64,000 bases of DNA from Alentia gelatinosa (taxonomy: Eukaryota > Annelida > Polychaeta > Phyllodocida > Polynoidae), in contig OX465583.1 of the NCBI GenBank assembly GCA_950022655.1, forward strand, positions 17,721,318 to 17,785,317. The letters are read 5' to 3'. This document shows positions 49,800 through 60,981 of this stretch, piece by piece. Below the pieces are notes generated by a model, which ran no database searches, was not told the origin of the DNA, and worked only from the letters and a program-made list of their open reading frames with translations. The translations under genes were made by a program, and so were the position numbers. Within the stretch, counting starts at the first letter, position 1, and every line of letters starts with the position of its first letter.

Positions 49800-52660
49800 G
49801 AAAATGTTTCTGATTTTATCTTAGCCTGGAAATATTTATCTGTTTATCATCTGTTGAGAATGAGTTACCGCACTCGCAAGCCTGTTGAGAACGAGTTCCT
49901 AATGTTAAGCCTATGGACGTTTATTCGAGGCTAAGATAAATAGCTAGGGAGTGACCGAGTGTCCTGTAGTTATGTGGGACCCCTGACACCCCTAGCGTGA
50001 CAAACAGCGCTGTGTTCCTTTTTTTAGAGCTTTTATTCATACTGGAGAAGGATAAAGCCTATTCAGCCTATCTTCCATCCCACTCCAGTTTCCTCAGATT
50101 TTAGCGTCATTGCCTAACGAGTAGGCTTACAGGAAGGCAGTATCTAATCAAAACATGACAGTATATTTCAGATGCGAATACATTCTTAAGCTATTAAAAT
50201 ACAAATGATTAGGCAGTGGAAATCAGACATAAGTATCATTACAGGTTTTGTGTTCATGACACAGAAAAGCAAATGTAGCATTGGGTATATGGCTAGGATC
50301 ACAAACAATTTCCATCGAAATTCAGAAACTTGAGTTAAGAATGAAATGGGTGCATTTTTAGTTTAGCTTTGATCTGTTTTTTTCAATTCATCATGGGTGT
50401 TAACCCTTTAAGGGCAGAGACAAGTGGCAATAGTATGTGGTTAAGGGCAGGTAATATTTAGTGCAAATGTATACCACCAGGGGACGGGAGGTCTCCAACT
50501 AATTGTAATAATTCTGTAACTCTAGGACATGGTAGAATATGTAATCATTGATCTTATTACATGTTTCACCTAAAATCTTTAATTAGGTGTGGTATCTATA
50601 TTCTTTAAAAATTTCATGATTATTCATCCAATAATTCCTAATTTATTCCATAAAAACGAAATTTTGCAAATTGAAGAAAAAGCCTTTTGGCATCACCCGC
50701 CCCAGCACGGTTGATGCCATACGGCATCACCTGCCCCAGCATATTTGATGCCATATGGCCTCACTCACTGTGAATGGGTTAATGCAGCGTGTTTCTGCAG
50801 GTAGTGCATTTCAAAGCATGTCTGCTTTAAATTTCATATAGATAGTTAATATATGCCCATGCCGTATATACTGTAAATACGTACTGTTTCACTATATAAC
50901 ATCAAATACTGCACGGAACAGTGTTCCATATAGGAAAATATGGAACCCTTCCAGAAACATTTGTAAGATATTAGTTGTTGAGCCAAATGAAATAAGGATT
51001 TTTCTTAATTTCGAGTATATAGTAAATATAGATTGACAGGAAGTTCTATATAATTAGTCTTATTGCACTACGCGCTCATCCGAGATTATATTATGGTTCT
51101 AAAACATAGTAGTTATTGCAAAGACACTGCTATACAAGTCAAATAGGTGTGAGTGAAACTGGTAGATACAAAGCAACATGGCGTTAGCCGGAAGTTAGAT
51201 TTAGAGTGGATCATCTGTATAAGGAAGTGAATGATCACGTGACTTGCTGATGTAAGCAGCTGAGGAGTATACCTCTGCTGCTGCTGCAGAGAGCAGCACT
51301 TGAGTATGAGGTTAAGATCTAGTTGAGAACTGAGCAAACCCGATGCTCGTTGGAGGACGGTTTGGTATTAGGTGTTGGAGGCTTATCTGCCTGGAGTGGA
51401 GTCGCCTACTATGAATATTCATTGCGTGAACCCATCATCTCTGTGAGTTGCTTACAGACCGATGTGTAAGGAACTAACTCTCGCTGGAGAGTACACAGAG
51501 AGGATCCTAAGGACATATAAGAACTGAACACGGTATGGACTAACATCAAGAGAGTGGAACACAAAGGAGTGTATAATGAATTTATATGTGAACAACAGGA
51601 CAAAAGGACTGATCTTGAGAAATGAAGGATTTACAGGGAATTATTGATCGGACAATCATGGACAAATTATACTGAAAGACTAACTCAACTGGTGGTTTTT
51701 ACGATTATGCTTGACCTGCTATTCAATATTACCAAACATTACATATCAATGAGTGATTTATGACATTGCTGTTATGATTATGCCAGACCTTTGTATCAAA
51801 TGTCAATGATTGCTGTGCAAATACCTGGAATGTTTACCTACGGATTGCTCTCAGGATATTAAAGCTTATAAACTTTATTCCATCGTTCATCCTTCATTCT
51901 CTCTGGTCACAGGGATGTGAGGTCACCATGTCGTTGTGACCATGCTAAGCAAGTTAGTCTATCCCATCTTCCAATGTATAAAGATAACAACGATCAGCTC
52001 TTAAGGAACAACTACTAGCTACCTAAAAGACTACTTAAGAGATCTAATTAAACCGAGACAACGGTGCATTATGATGTTCAACATATTTAGGACTGGACCT
52101 TTGTGCAATCTTGTGGGTCTGAGTGGGTCTTAAGTAATGCTATCATTTCTAGAATGTAGATAGGCTAACGACAGTGTGTGTGCTTCCCGTTTTTCGTGTA
52201 GGGTATTGATTTTGCACACTTTGTGCAAATAATTTGTTTGGGTTCACAGCATATCCTAAGCCCTCGATTTGGGGATTTCTGTAACTTTCTAAGCAGGTGC
52301 ATGTTTGTGTTGTGAAATAATGAGTCGCCATATTCCAGGTAGGCTAACACGCAATAGACTGTTTTTCTGTCAAGCATTTCTAATATATGATAGTATGCGT
52401 AACTTACATGCTACAATTTTTACGGGTTTGAACAGGTGTTTGTTGTAATTTAGCTTCTGGTCAAGAACGATGCCTAGGTAGTTGAACTCACTTACATGTT
52501 CAAGATTATTTCTGCTCAATTTGAAATGTGTTGGTATATAGTTTATTAGTAGGCTACTTTGTAGGAAGGTGCAAATCGGCTAATAAATCGTGGCAGTGGA
52601 TAATAGATTGTACACAACCAATGAAATGAACCCCAGGTATACTCCAGGGACCCGGGGATT
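49800..52660. other. Intergenic region, no gene recognised
   Basis: AT-rich. Contains a gatgccatatggc / gatgccatacggcatcacc repeat near 50690-50760 and aggatattaaagcttataaactttattcc near 51857-51885. Short open frames show no family similarity I recognise. Confidence 0.45.
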
Positions 52661-52979
52661 AGATGACAACAAACACCCACTATCACCAAGAGCAGCTCCA
52701 GCCAAATAGCCAGATCTGCCCACCCCCCCCCCCCCCCTCCGCCCTTTTCACCCGATTCCACTGGCACGATGGGGCTTCAGGCAAATGGCCAGAGACAGGC
52801 AGATGCTCGGGAGGTAGCACATCGGGAGTAAAATCACCTATATGGAATACATATGATAAGAGGCATAGATAACAGCACTGATCTCTCCACGACGGATATT
52901 CATTTGCTTCTTGTTATATATGGTCAGTAATCAATAGTGGGTCTCGTTTATTAAACGACCTCCATACAATATTTGAGCG

Positions 52980-53200
52980 CAGTCCACGATACAGATTTAC
53001 CATCGCGCATGCGTACTCCACCTTCCTTTTGTCCGCGTCTCATTCCCTCGGCGACGACCAGTCACATTCATTCATTTCCTCTTCCGGTTTTTGGCACTCA
53101 CTTCCGGTTTCTCGCGAGATGATGATTCATCTCGCCGGTGTCGCGGTGCTTTTTATCCGCGCGTTCCCCACAGGAGGATCGCTGGCGCCGCACATCGTCT
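52980..53200. promoter_or_regulatory. Orphan CpG-rich promoter-like cluster
   Basis: Contains gcgcatgcgt (NRF1-like) at about 53005, cttccggt (ETS-like) at about 53083 and 53101, and tctcgcgaga overlapping an ETS site at about 53109-53118, all within 120 bp of CpG-rich sequence. On the minus strand CGGAA|GTGAGTGCC is a strong donor just downstream of a possible first exon. No coding exon could be assigned to it in either direction. Confidence 0.5.
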
Positions 53201-53483
53201 ATGCTGTTGAGGTGCTGTTGTCGGGAACCAGCGGTTAATCTGTCGAGCTGTCGTCTGCTCGCCGCCCGCGGCGTCCGCTGACAGCGTTCCATCCATTCTC
53301 TTAAAATATTGCTTTTCAAAGTCTCTCATGTGACAACCAAGACACACACCTTAAATAAAACATCTTAAATACCAGAACTCTAGTAAGATTGCAGTCTGAA
53401 CGTTTTATGGCATAATATAGGAGTGTTATTTTCCATTGAAAGACCCAGCATTTAACTCTGTGTGCGTATATGTATGTGTGTGC

Positions 53484-53489
<6 letters not shown>

Positions 53490-53571
<82 letters not shown>
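53490..53571. repeat. (TA)n microsatellite
   Basis: About 40 uninterrupted TA units flanked by tgtgtgcc and cattgtgtag. Confidence 0.97.
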
Positions 53572-53573
<2 letters not shown>

Positions 53574-53867
53574 TTGTGTAGATGTGTGTGTAGGGATTTG
53601 CGTGTAGGAGTGTAGAGAATCAGTATCGATCTGCCTGTTGGAGTGTGTTCCCTTGTAATATTTCCCCTCAAGACATAACACGTCGGTCTCAAACGCCGCG
53701 AAGCTCAAGTGGATATTTCACCTCTACAGGGAGTCCAACGTGACAACGATGGCTCTTTGCCGTTAATCTCTTTTTGTAAAAGGGCCAATCGTTGCCGGAG
53801 CAAAATGCATGCCATTCCCTTTTAATGCAGTTTATTGCGCTTAGATTTAACGAATCCAGACAAACAC

Positions 53868-55092
53868 AGGGATCTCTCCTGGGGCCGCTAATGTTTATTA
53901 TCTATGTCAATGACTTGGAAAAATCTATTACCAAATGCAACTGTTTACATTATTCTGACGATACTGTTATTTTTTTATCGGGACATGATATCAAAGATAT
54001 CATGTCTCAAATGCAAAATGATCTGGATAGGATGGCGCTGTGGTGCAACAGAAACAAATTATTCATAAATGTTAAGAAAACTAAAACAACAGTCTATGGA
54101 TCAACAAGAAAACTAAATAGAGCTTTGATAGACCAATGTAGACTTTTTATTGACAACAAACAATTACAAATTGTTCCCACATATAAATATTTAGGCGTAA
54201 CACTAGACCAGAATTTAAATTTTAACTCGCATGTAAATACATTGGTTAAAACTGTTACCCACAAACTTTTCATTTTTTTAAAAATCAGTAAATATATAAC
54301 AACTGAGGCGGCTCTTACAATTTATAAATCAATGATTTTGCCCCTACTTGATTATGGTGACATTTTTTTATTGCAAACCTCAATATTCAATATTAACAAG
54401 CTACAAATTTTACAAAATGAAGCCCTTCGTATTGTCTATAAATTGCACACCCTCAATCCATGAACAATCTTGCACCGCAGCGCACAGCTACCTTATCTAC
54501 AAGAGAGAAGAAAAATGCATGTAGAACTGTATATGTTTGATATGAAATCTAATGTATCTATGTTACAAATAAGCAAGAGAACCACTAGGAGAACTATTGG
54601 GATAACCTTTAAGCAGGATCAACCAAATACTTCAGTGTATCTTAATAGTCTTAACTATTATGGGCCACGTATATGGAATGACCTGCCATCAAATATAAGA
54701 GACATTGAGATACGCAAAGACTTTAAAGCATATCGGGAAAAGATGATGATGGCAAGTATCCTGTAGAACTGTAAACCTCTATGCCATGTCTGTCACTCTT
54801 CAACAATACTGCTGTCTCAGAAACCCTATTTAAGTCCACTAGAGGACCAGGTCAGACCCTGTGCTCGCCAGGCAGACCACCTGCCTCAACCCATGATGTT
54901 GCCAGCCCAGAATTTTCGTATCTGCGTTATTTTGTATATATTCTGTTTATATTGCTGCCTGTAACGAACGCATCGTCAAAATACTTGCTTTCTGTATACG
55001 TACTGTTGATTAACAAATTACTGGCCGAGCATGAAAACCAGTTTTACAAAAAAAACTGAGCTCTTCCAGTCAAAATAAAAGACTTTAAAATT
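53868..55092 (+). pseudogene. 5'-truncated non-LTR retrotransposon (reverse transcriptase C-terminal half and 3' UTR)
   Basis: Similarity starts at the RT motif TQGSLLGPLMFIIYVNDL (frame 53792-54463) and continues with YSDDT (catalytic YxDD, here Ser for the usual Ala), then VPTYKYLGVTLDQNL and YKSMILPLLDYGDIF. A stop at 54461-54463 and a shift separate it from the C-terminal tail (54470-54766; RTTRRTIGITFK, LNYYGPRIWNDLPSNIRDIE). AATAAA at about 55074 and an A/T-rich end near 55092 mark the 3' end. The endonuclease and first half of RT are absent, as in 5'-truncated insertions. Related to, but distinct from, the element at 60.98 kb. Confidence 0.85.
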
Positions 55093-55177
55093 TATTTTTT
55101 TAAACCCCTTCTCTCTATAGTTATTGTACAATGAAATATGGTGTAAAAACACTAGTAATTGAATTGTTAGATAACAT

Positions 55178-55333
55178 ATGGAGACATGGTTAGTCCATAT
55201 GGTTAGTGTACCTGAATGGAATATGGTTAGGGTTATTTTGGTCTGAAATATTCACCGAGCTAGTGAAGGTGAATATTCCCGGCCAAAATATCGAGGACCA
55301 GATGGAATTCAGGTACACTAACTATGTCTCCTT
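55178..55333. mobile_element. Fold-back element with GGAGACATGGTTAGTGTACC ends
   Basis: ggagacatggttagt...gtacctgaatggaat...ttattttggtc...aatattcacc is complemented by ggtgaatattcccggccaaa...attcaggtacactaactatg-tctcc after an 8-12-bp loop. The right arm recurs at about 56010-56095 (ccaaaatatccctgaacaga, attcaggtacactaaccatg). Confidence 0.7.
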
Positions 55334-55339
55334 ATTATT

Positions 55340-56000
55340 ATATACCTGGGATTTTGTTTTCAAAATGCCATTTTATAGTGGTCACATGGTGTGAGGAAAC
55401 GTATGGATATAATCGGTGACGAACGGAATACATACTCTTGGTCAGTAAAAATGAGACTTTCGCTCATAGGTATGTAATAGTATAGTTTTCTTTTTGTAAT
55501 TCCCAGCGAGTGGCGGGTGGAGCTGAAGGTAGGTAGCCCCATGCGGTGGGTAAATTTGCGCTCGTTGGGTCGGCGATCATCTCAGTACCATTCTCGGCGG
55601 AGGTCACCCCCCACCCACCCCGAGCCGGGAAGCCACCGAAGCCAACGGCCGATTGAAGGAGAAGCCATTGGGTAGGCACGTTCGGAAACCAAGTGAAAAC
55701 AAGGAGAGCACGTCCAACTTATGTCAATGGGAATTACTTTAGACCAGAGCAAAATTTCTTGAGGCATTTCCAGACATATTTGCGATATTATCAAGAAATA
55801 ATAGCCCAATAAACATGAAACGTGCAGAAAGTATAATTTGATATAATATTTAACATCATTAGATAGAACAAATAATAGAATTAAGGATGAAGTCTTATGA
55901 AGGTGATTAAACAATCAAATCTGGGTACGGACGGTCCGTATGTTGGGCCCGGCGGCCACCATGATGATAAGGAAACACAGTGAGTTAACGGTTCTACTTG
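55340..56000. other. Intergenic stretch between two fold-back copies
   Basis: No gene recognised. It may be the interior of a larger element bounded by the fold-backs at 55178 and 56095, since ggagacatggttagt is inverted between those ends. Confidence 0.35.
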
Positions 56001-56629
56001 TTCGTCGATATTTTATTTGGGAATATTTAAGTATTTCCAACCAAAATATCCCTGAACAGATTCCATTCAGGTACACTAACCATGTCTCCATCTATTATTA
56101 AAGTATAACCTTTGTACGAGGTTTCCTTGCACCCTGTACCTCCGTGGGCATAAGTTATTCAACAGACTCCTGGTGCAAGTCTGTTTAGTCTCTTTAGTAC
56201 ATAGAAAATATCATGGCATGTTAATTAGAACACTGGATCTCTGACGCATGATCTAAGCCGAGCCAGGCTCCGTTGGAACGTCCCGCCAAACCCGTTAGCG
56301 ATAATAGGGGATGCACACATAAAAGTAATCATGCGATCAGATGTGGGACAACCCAACAAGATAGAGCCAGATAAGCCCATATGACAGCAACATTTACCAC
56401 CGATTGTTACCGATCCAATCGACAATAATAGTCGGGAACAATATTGTCGCTGTCTTATACCCTCCCGATCAGACCTCCCCCCCCCCCCCCCCCCGCCTTT
56501 ATAACCTCATAAAACCACCCGATTGAGATCAAAGAGAGCGGTCGGAAACCGGGCCCGGTTGGGCCCTGGGGCGGGTGTTAGGCCACAACAGACAATAATG
56601 CAAAGTTTGATAAATTCTCTTCTCTTTGG

Positions 56630-56880
56630 GATGTAATATCGGAAAGCTGTTTTCAGATCTATACTCGCCTCTGTCTCGGTACAAATCGGTATATGATATT
56701 TGTATATAGGTCGGGCAGAGTCGATCATTACCCCCATGCTAGTAATGCCCGAACCGATTATAATCGGGTCCGTTAAGTGCGTACAACGACATAAAGTTTG
56801 CCGAATCTGACAGACACGACGGATCTGTCGCGCAAAAGTGTGATCGGAAGGAATCGACGTGTCGTTGTCTTATAGGTTTA
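56630..56880. repeat. Second copy of the 16.5-16.87 kb repeat
   Basis: tcagatctatactcgcctct, gtacaaatcggtatatgata, gcagagtcgatcattacccc and cgattataatcggg match 16540-16866 in order, lacking about 100 bp. Confidence 0.75.
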
Positions 56881-56971
56881 ATTAGACACTCCCCTATCCT
56901 GCCAGTCAAAACAAGGGCGGACAGGGTTTCTGTCACCGACGGATAAGCGCAGGGCTCGTAAATTGTAGTTA

Positions 56972-57150
56972 CAGTAGAACCCCGCCGAACGGACACCCTA
57001 CGTAACCGGACACGCCGAGTTAACGGACACCTTTGCTCGGAACGGTTCCCTCTATTAGATGTTTATTTTAACCTCGTGTAAGCGGGGTGCCCGCATAAGC
57101 AAACATTTTGGCCCTGAACGGAGAGTGACCGCTTACGCAGGGTTCTATTG
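56972..57150. mobile_element. pogo/Tigger-like MITE with TA duplication (second simple copy)
   Basis: CAGTAGAACCCCGCCG and cgcagggttctattg inverted, flanked by TA. The interior has gtaaccggacacg/ttaacggacacc phrases. 179 bp. Confidence 0.8.
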
Positions 57151-57154
57151 TATT

Positions 57155-58990
57155 TCCAACTTACCATTACTCAATGCCATATATGACACCCGACGTGGTT
57201 TTAAATTGTGTAGCCAATGCTGCACTTGTGTGGTGTACATCTGTTGGATTACCCCTGGAACTTTTCCTTCGCTCTACGATAAAAAAGAGAAAGAGGGCGT
57301 ACCAGTGCTTAGAGATTAATATATCAGTTTACGAACGCACTTCCCTGGCAGTGGGCGGCGTACGGCGGGCGGAGTACGCCATGCTCCATACCACCACACA
57401 TTAACATAGAGTGGCCGCTATTGATTCCAAACTGCTTCTGGGAACGACCGTAAAACCTGTCATTTTGCGTGCTGTTGGGTAAGACATTAACGTTCCCCAA
57501 TGCACGGTATAACCCACAGTTCCCGCGACTGCGGCAGTGTGGGGTTTACTGCCTGACGTCTCCACATGCCTCCACACGTATATATCTACACTCGTATCTA
57601 TATGCACGTATCTTCAAAGTGCTACCCTCAAACTCTCACGCAAAGAACATGCTTCACCCCATGCCCTCACACCCAGTCATCAACATAAGAGGATCGTGTG
57701 TGAGTAGAAGACGATTCCAACGCCTTTCTATCTGACTCATCACTCATCGCTCTCACAGCGCAATCCAAAATGAGGCTGTGGCAGACACAGACGCCATGCA
57801 TAGGTACTCAGCGTCTCGGTGCTATCACGTGAGTGCGCATGCTCCGAATGTTTTGCTATCATCTCACACCATGACTGGGGTGCATCATACATAACATTAA
57901 ACGGCGCTGGGGGAATGGATACGCCACCGTTTTGACCTCATTGGTCGACCTTATATCTGTTCTTTATGTATCTGTAACTGTCGCCTGCTTCTCAGGGTAA
58001 TTGCGGTTCCCATTAAGTGTACGGTGAAAGGTGAAATGATATCTTTAGACTGGATGGAAACATTAATCTGGTCCCTGTGAGAGTCTATTAAAACAATGGC
58101 GGAGACTTGACAGCCGCAATTATTGGCACATCTGAGCTATCCCATGATGCCCAGTGCTGGTCACGTGATAGCAGCAACGGGACTTATCAAAACAAAATGA
58201 ACGTATGTCTATCTTCATATTTAGATAAACCTAACTGCATTTACTTATATATACATATTTGATATAAAAGATACATGTATACATTAAAAAAGGCACACAT
58301 GTCCATACATACGTACATTCATGCATACATATATACACAGCTACATACATTCATCCCTACACGTTCATACATACATTCATATATACATGTATACATTCAT
58401 TTATATACACATTCATTTATTCATACATACTGTAAACATACAGCCAGACATGTGTCATAAGCTGGCATGAGTCGCCTATTTACCCGCGAGCAGGTCTTGA
58501 GCCGCTTGCTTTAACCCCGTGAGTCACTCACTCCCCGCCGCCGACGTAATAACCGCTGTGAGCACAGACCATTATGCACAGACCGAGCAGTTACACAGAA
58601 GTAAAAAGACGACCCGCTCAAACGGCTCTCTCAGTGCCTGACGTGAGGAGCAGGGAGGAGGAACGTGCTATCACCCCGGGTCCCTGTCTGAATTAATACC
58701 AGTAGGTTGAGGGAAACAGGGATGTGGACAATAAATTAATTGTTTTGTGTACAAGTGGTTTTAAACCATGGGAGGTTGACACGTAGTAATACACGACCCT
58801 TTTCGAGTGTACTATTAAAATGAAATACTGCTTGCTGCTGGACATGACGTATAAATAATGTTCGGCCACACTGTCAGACTGTGTATATATAATGGCTGTT
58901 TTTCATGATTTTCAGCTTTTCAAGTGGTAATAAGGAACATTTACTGAACCAATAGTGATTCCTGTTCTTTGCCTTTTACCTTGTTTCTCG
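57155..58990. other. Intergenic region with a CATA-rich microsatellite
   Basis: No gene recognised. About 58290-58440 is rich in catacata/attcatacat units. A CpG-containing patch lies near 58500-58680. Confidence 0.5.
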
Positions 58991-59051
58991 GCCCTAATGC
59001 TAGGTTTACACCATCACCCGACAGCCCCGGCAGTGAATATTGCGCTAACTG

Positions 59052-59647
59052 TAAAGGCCCGGCCCCACTGGTGTGATGCGATTGTCGCAAGTCAATAAAA
59101 AGTCATAAACGGACGGCGAGGATCATAAAAACCGCACCCCCCTTCGCATCTCACACAATCTCTGGGGATGTGCGCGTGTGCGATCGTGTGCGATGCGACG
59201 GATCCATCGCATCGCATATCATGAAATGTTCATGATTCAAATATAACTATACCTATATCTGTATGTACTGCTTCTGTAGCTATTTGGGTATTGATAGGTT
59301 ATGAACCTCGTATCGGTTCCATATGCAGGGATGTCAGTTGGGAAAGAGGAAATATTTATCATGTGTGAAATAGGCTCAAATAATTCTATATTTGTTTTAC
59401 ACAAGGAAAAAAGGATTATTTAAAAGAAAATATAAAATTATTGTATACTCTTGAATTCTTTTTTCATTGGTGCTGCCACAAACAATGCGACGAGTTCATT
59501 GCATAAGTGGGGCATATCATGGGTTTTTCATGCGATTGAGTGCGATGGAATCATCGCCATAGGGGTCATAAAATCCGCCGAGGGGGCATTTATGGGACCA
59601 TAAAACACATGCGACGATTGCATCGCACCTGTGGGGCCGGGCCTTTA
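59052..59647. mobile_element. Nested TIR element (TAAAGGCCCGGCCCCAC ends)
   Basis: TAAAGGCCCGGCCCCAC at 59052-59068 and its exact complement at 59631-59647, extended by tg.gatgcga / tcgcatc motifs. 596 bp. Subterminal gatgcga/tcgcatc repeats on both sides. A CAGGGATGTCAGTT fragment (59326-59430) lies inside. Confidence 0.8.
59326..59430. mobile_element. CAGGGATGTCAGTT-family fragment, third nesting level
   Basis: cagggatgtcagttgggaaa, ggaaatatttatcatgtg, then directly aggctcaaataattc and gttttacacaaggaaaaaag. Internal deletion of the family consensus. Confidence 0.75.
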
Positions 59648-60549
59648 GTCGAGGTGGACTTTTTATGACCTTTTTATGACCTTTGCTCTGCTCGGCTCAA
59701 ATTATCCCGGCGAGTTAAGGTGACTTAAGGTTGCCGCAGGTCGCCGTGGATTTCGCCGTACGACACGGACACGACGACAACCTACGTTGTGAGCCCTCTA
59801 GACTACGGAAGTTCCCGTTGACTTAAGGTGAATTGGGGTGAATTGCGGCAGTCCCGGCCAACTACGGCATTTTTGCCGGTGCAGTCCAGGTGTGGGACTG
59901 GTGTGCTTTAGGGGTACAAGTCACACAGAGACGCCTTTATATAAATATGTATATATATACATAAATATATATATGTATGTATATATATACATTTTCACCT
60001 TCTCTGGTGGTTTAAATGTATGGATGCATGTAAATTCAACATTTTCTCTAACTGTGACTGTTGGAGGTTGAATTAATATCCAGGTGGACTACAGCCCCAT
60101 AGGCCTAGTGCTATCCAAAAGCCCCCGTCTCCCAGCCCGTTGATTTAAGGTGACTTAAGGCGATTTAAGGCAATCCCGATTCTCATTAGCCACGGGAGGT
60201 TGCGTTTCGCAAGCCCTACGACTTAAGGCGGACTACGGCAGACCCGACGGAGTACGGCCACGAGGAAAATTCACTGTCGGGACGGTCAGGTGATGGTGTA
60301 AACCTAGCATTAGCCTACGGCGTCGGGCTGTAGGTACAGGATGAAAGACGTCAAATGGCCATCACAAAGGGCTTAGTAAATTACGTTCCCACATATCACC
60401 ATTATAACCTCTAGTGGTTTCCAGAGCCGCACCAACAGTGCAAGCAAGAACGGACAAAACGAAGTCTAATGTCTAGTTCTTATGGAACCAGACACACCAT
60501 CTATAGAGTCCATCTAGACATGTCACGCATCTAGTGAAACAGGTCCCTG

Positions 60550-60925
60550 GCAGTGGTATCAGCAGACAACTGCGCGAGACAATTGTAGACAATTTTCCAA
60601 ACCATTAGTACCAAGAATGGAGTCATGGTATAAAAGATATGAATGACTTTCTGGGTAAAGTGGAAACCCATGGTCATCTGAAAAGTGATGTCTTAATAAG
60701 GACGCTCCCTCTATACCAACATCCCCAATGATGAAGGTATGCAAGATATTGGCGAAAAACTAGATGAATTGTGATGTGGACGTGATAAACCCACACATAA
60801 ATCACTTCTTGACATGTTGAGATTAGCATCAATCAGCAACAACATACTATTCTATCGTGATCATTACATTTAAAAGGGACGTCCAGCAATGGGTATTAGA
60901 TTTTATGTACAACCCAACTTGGGTT
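60550..60925 (+). pseudogene. Degenerate Penelope-like element reverse transcriptase fragment
   Basis: One frame (from about 60613) reads WSHGIKDMNDFLGKVETHGH then LKSDVLIRTL. A frame shifted at about 60707 continues LYTNIPNDEGMQDIGEKLDE, then SLLDMLRLASISNNILFYRD and RPAMG. The order IKD..DFL.K - SLYTNIP.DEG - LL.L...NN..FY - AMG is that of Penelope-like RTs. At least one frameshift and two stops (about 60772 and 60871) make it non-functional. The GIY-YIG domain is not seen. Confidence 0.7.
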
Positions 60926-60981
60926 GACACCGTTTACTATAACAGAGGTTCTGACAAATTTTGCAATGATTATTGTATTGA

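Larger units (their letters stand above)
58994..60313. mobile_element. 1.3-kb TIR element hosting a nested element
   Basis: CTAATGCTAGGTTTACACC at 58994 and its exact complement ending at 60313, with a further 20 or so bp of imperfect match (atcacc..acagtgaat). The interior has many gacttaagg/gtgacttaagg subterminal repeats at 59700-59830 and 60140-60240. No transposase frame. It contains the separate TIR element at 59052-59647. Confidence 0.8.

Noticed and set aside
53426..53692. Frame with an Ile-Tyr run
   Set aside because: Translation of the (TA)n microsatellite.
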